From: Anaerolineaceae bacterium
GTDB taxonomy: Bacteria > Chloroflexota > Anaerolineae > Anaerolineales > Anaerolineaceae
Direction of reading: 5' to 3'
DNA: 7,985 nucleotides
NCBI GenBank assembly: GCA_027348305.1
Contig: DAIEPS010000078.1
Span: 1 to 7,985, forward strand
This document shows, in pieces, positions 6,171 to 7,985 of the stretch (position 1 is the stretch's first letter; every line of letters starts with the position of its first letter). A program made the position numbers and the translations under genes. Below the pieces are notes generated by a model that worked only from the letters and a program-made list of their open reading frames with translations, was not told the DNA's origin and did no database searches.

Positions 6171-6185
6171 TTTCGTGTTAATCAC
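6171..6185. repeat. Copy 2 of the dispersed TTTCGTGTTAA motif
   Basis: TTTCGTGTTAATCAC matches 2966-2980 at 14 of 15 positions. The GTG start codon assigned to the RACo-like gene (6175-6177) lies inside it. Confidence 0.4.
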
Positions 6186-7293
6186 TGATCCCCCCGATCG
6201 ATCGCTATCCGTCAAACGCCTCGACCTTGACCTTTCCGCGGACCTTTCAGGTGAGAAACTATCGGCCGCTGAATCCGTGCGTGAGATGCTCAAAGTGAAC
6301 GGTTACCTGCATACCGACCTGTCGGATGCGCTGCTGCCCCGGCTCATGGCGCTGCTTGAAAGCCACGACCAAAAAGCCGCGCTGGTGATGAATGGGCACC
6401 AGCTTGTCACCGCCCTGCCCCCCGATCAGCACATGCTCGGCCTGGCCGTGGATCTCGGTACGCTTAAGATCGGCGCATACCTGCTGGATCTCGAGACCGG
6501 CCTGGTCCTTGCTTCTGCCAGCGCGCCAAATGCACAGTCCGCCTGGGGCGCGGACCTGCCCAGCCGCATCCACTTCGCGGAAGAATGTACCGATGGTGCC
6601 GCCGCCCTGCAGAATGCCGCCGTGGAGGGCATCAACCGCCTCGCTGCGGAACTCTCCTCCTCGGTCGGCGCAGACCCTGAAGCCATCGTGGACTGCGTCA
6701 TCGCCGGCAACACCGCCATGCATCACCTGCTGACGGGCTTGCCCGTCCGCGCATTGGGTGCCGCGCCTCACCATCCGTCACAGGTGGATGCGATGACCTT
6801 CGCGGCCAGCCAGATCGGGCTGAAGCTGGCAGAGAACGCCTTTATCTACCTGCCGCCCAACATCGCCAGCCTGGTCGGCGGGGATCACATTTCCGCTCTG
6901 CTTGCGGCCCGCGTCAGGCATACGCTCAAGACCATGCTGCTGCTGGATCTCGGCGCATTGACCGAGATCAGCCTGCTGCATAAGGGCAGACACCTGGTCT
7001 GCTCCTGCGGATTGCAGAAGACCACAGACGTCCGCGCAGGGGTGATGGCGCTGATGCGCGAAGCGAGTATCGAGGCTGAGGATATTGACCTCACGCTTGT
7101 CGCAGGTGACTTCAATTTCAATAATTATTCGGATGGTTTCCTTTTGCCAGGGCTGCTGCTCAACCAGGTTCAAATTGTGGGCAACGCTGCCGGCAAGGGC
7201 GCGTGTGAACTGCTGCTTTCAACACACAAAAGAGCAGAAGCAGAATCGATGCCCGAGCACATCGAATACGTAGAGTTGAACGACGGTTTGTAA
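6175..7293 (+). CDS. Shortened RACo-like ASKHA-domain protein (corrinoid activator family)
   Basis: RACo proteins use ATP and a [2Fe-2S] cluster to re-reduce inactive Co(II) corrinoid proteins. Family signatures here are AVDLGTLKIGAYLLDLETG (91-109, first phosphate loop), an NAQSAWGADLPSRI stretch after it, AGNTAMHHLLTG (177-188), YLPPNIASLVGGDH (225-238) and VGNAAGKGA (335-343). Full-length relatives have about 600 residues; this has 372. The N-terminal ferredoxin domain is absent. After LLLDLGALTEI (255-265), where DIGTNGE is expected, the chain runs through HLVCSCG directly into LQKTTDVRAG. The AAGPAFEG and GICGSG regions, on the order of 150 residues, are therefore missing. The late LAGGFG motif is altered to VAGDFN (309-314). 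ATPase and redox function are doubtful; it may be a partner or regulatory subunit, or a decaying copy. The GTG start lies 15 nt after the DUF1638 stop with no clear ribosome binding site. Confidence 0.82.
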   Translation: MLITDPPDRSLSVKRLDLDLSADLSGEKLSAAESVREMLKVNGYLHTDLSDALLPRLMALLESHDQKAALVMNGHQLVTALPPDQHMLGLAVDLGTLKIGAYLLDLETGLVLASASAPNAQSAWGADLPSRIHFAEECTDGAAALQNAAVEGINRLAAELSSSVGADPEAIVDCVIAGNTAMHHLLTGLPVRALGAAPHHPSQVDAMTFAASQIGLKLAENAFIYLPPNIASLVGGDHISALLAARVRHTLKTMLLLDLGALTEISLLHKGRHLVCSCGLQKTTDVRAGVMALMREASIEAEDIDLTLVAGDFNFNNYSDGFLLPGLLLNQVQIVGNAAGKGACELLLSTHKRAEAESMPEHIEYVELNDGL

Positions 7294-7361
7294 ACAGACA
7301 GGTCGCTGCTCTATACCAAATCTATACCTCTCATCCATCACCCATAAGTACAATGCAAAGT

Positions 7362-7375
7362 GTCAAGCACTTGAC
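7362..7375. promoter_or_regulatory. Palindrome upstream of the response regulator gene
   Basis: GTCAAG (7362-7367) and CTTGAC (7370-7375) are perfect inverse copies around CA. It lies about 40 bp upstream of the predicted start of the response regulator transcript and could be a regulator-binding site, perhaps autoregulatory. The rest of 7294-7404 shows no gene and no clear terminator for the preceding operon. Confidence 0.35.
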
Positions 7376-7404
7376 TCATTCCGCGAACAAGACTTCAGGT
7401 TGGT

Positions 7405-7410
7405 TATAAT
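7405..7410 (+). promoter_or_regulatory. -10 box of the response regulator gene
   Basis: A consensus TATAAT ends 3 nt before the first ATG (7414) and 6 nt before the second (7417). Transcription would start at about 7417, giving a leaderless mRNA. No good -35 is found at 16-18 bp spacing; TTGACT at 7371-7376 is 28 bp away, which is too far. Confidence 0.45.
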
Positions 7411-7413
7411 CAA

Positions 7414-7985
7414 ATGATGACACGCAAGATCCTGGTTGTGGACGATACCCGAAACGTACAAATACTGCTGAACGATTTCCTCGCCAGCCAGAACTACGAG
7501 GTATTACTTGCCGCGGACGGTGAAGAAGCGCTTGCGATCACCCGGGCGGCTGACCCTGACCTGATCCTGCTGGATATCATGATGCCCAACATGGATGGCT
7601 ACCAATTCATCACCCAACTGCGCCGCGAATCGTGCACTCCGGTGATCATGATCACCGCCAAACAGTTGGAAGCAGATATCATCCGCGGGTTTGACCTTGG
7701 CGCGGATGACTACATCACCAAGCCCTTCCGCATGCGCGAACTGCTCGTGCGCATCCGTGCGGTGCTGCGCAGGGCAACCCCAAAAGAAATTGAAGAAGCC
7801 GCATTAAAGATCGGAGACATCACACTTGATGTTCAAAAACACGAGGTGCTGAAAGGCGGGGCTGCCGTTGATCTGACCCCCCTGGAATTTCTGGTACTTA
7901 TGATCTTGATGCAGTCTGCCGGCAAAGTGGTCAAGCGGGCAGAATTGTGCATGCGCCTGATGGAAAACGGCTATGCGGGTTCTGA
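7414..7985 (+). CDS. OmpR/PhoB-type response regulator, 3' end beyond window
   Basis: DNA-binding half of a two-component signalling system; 190 codons are visible and the frame is still open at the window edge. The receiver domain (residues 5-120) starts KILVVDDTRNVQ, with acidic pocket D10-D11, phospho-acceptor D54 in LILLDIMMPNMDG, switch T81 in VIMITA and K103 in DDYITKPF. The linker near 121-130 leads into a winged-helix domain whose start (LKIGDITLDVQKHEVLKGG, then LTPLEFLVLMILM) is typical of OmpR/PhoB regulators. All phosphorylation residues are present, so it should be functional. The ATG at 7417 is an alternative start just one codon later. There is no convincing Shine-Dalgarno sequence. 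A sensor kinase gene may follow beyond the window; none is visible here. Confidence 0.93.
   Translation, partial: MMTRKILVVDDTRNVQILLNDFLASQNYEVLLAADGEEALAITRAADPDLILLDIMMPNMDGYQFITQLRRESCTPVIMITAKQLEADIIRGFDLGADDYITKPFRMRELLVRIRAVLRRATPKEIEEAALKIGDITLDVQKHEVLKGGAAVDLTPLEFLVLMILMQSAGKVVKRAELCMRLMENGYAGS

Noticed and set aside
6259..6774. A minus-strand open frame of 171 codons, with other overlapping frames in the RACo-like gene.
   Set aside because: They are shadows of a gene with recognisable family blocks and have no start signals of their own.
7371..7410. TTGACT (7371-7376) as the -35 partner of TATAAT (7405-7410).
   Set aside because: The 28-bp spacer is far outside the workable range; the TTGACT is better explained as part of the palindrome at 7362-7375.

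Overview
This 8-kb stretch of bacterial chromosome has a mobile element at its left edge and three ordinary chromosomal blocks to its right. The organism is probably an anaerobic bacterium with GC-rich genes. A member of the Chloroflexota (Anaerolineae-like) is my tentative reading, based on the style of the DUF1638/RACo pair and of the response regulator. No rRNA or other phylogenetic marker is present, so this is a low-confidence inference.

Layout. (1) Positions 1-2567: an IS21-family insertion sequence with istA (DDE transposase) and istB (AAA+ helper ATPase), both intact. The right end is in the window. The outermost left end, roughly 24 bp by comparison with the right end, lies just upstream of position 1. 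(2) Positions 2568-2836: an AT-rich 3' remnant of an unrecognised gene whose 5' part was cut off by the IS, followed by an AT-rich spacer. (3) Positions 2992-4929: a self-contained operon with a strong sigma70-type promoter, a palindromic operator over the predicted transcription start, an ABC ATPase, a six-helix ABC-2 permease and a YtrA/PmtR-type GntR repressor as last gene. It looks like an inducible export or envelope-stress module under feedback control. (4) Positions 4930-5406: a noncoding region with two opposed arrays of 7-bp repeats, nested inverted repeats and a textbook sigma54 (-24/-12) promoter. (5) Positions 5407-7293: a DUF1638 protein and an ASKHA-domain protein related to RACo, the ATP-dependent reductive activator of corrinoid proteins. 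The RACo-like protein lacks the N-terminal [2Fe-2S] domain and much of the central ATPase region. (6) From 7414 to the window end: an OmpR/PhoB-type response regulator, cut by the window edge and possibly translated from a leaderless mRNA.

How the parts work together. The IS is an independent invader. The ABC/GntR cassette probably senses and exports (or protects against) a membrane-active compound. The DUF1638/RACo-like pair belongs by family to corrinoid-dependent methyl-transfer metabolism, and the sigma54 promoter suggests it is switched on by an enhancer-binding activator. No corrinoid protein or methyltransferase is in the window, so that link rests on family knowledge. No CRISPR array, tRNA or rRNA was seen. 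The items most worth a second look are the shortened RACo-like protein and the sigma54/inverted-repeat control region in front of its operon.
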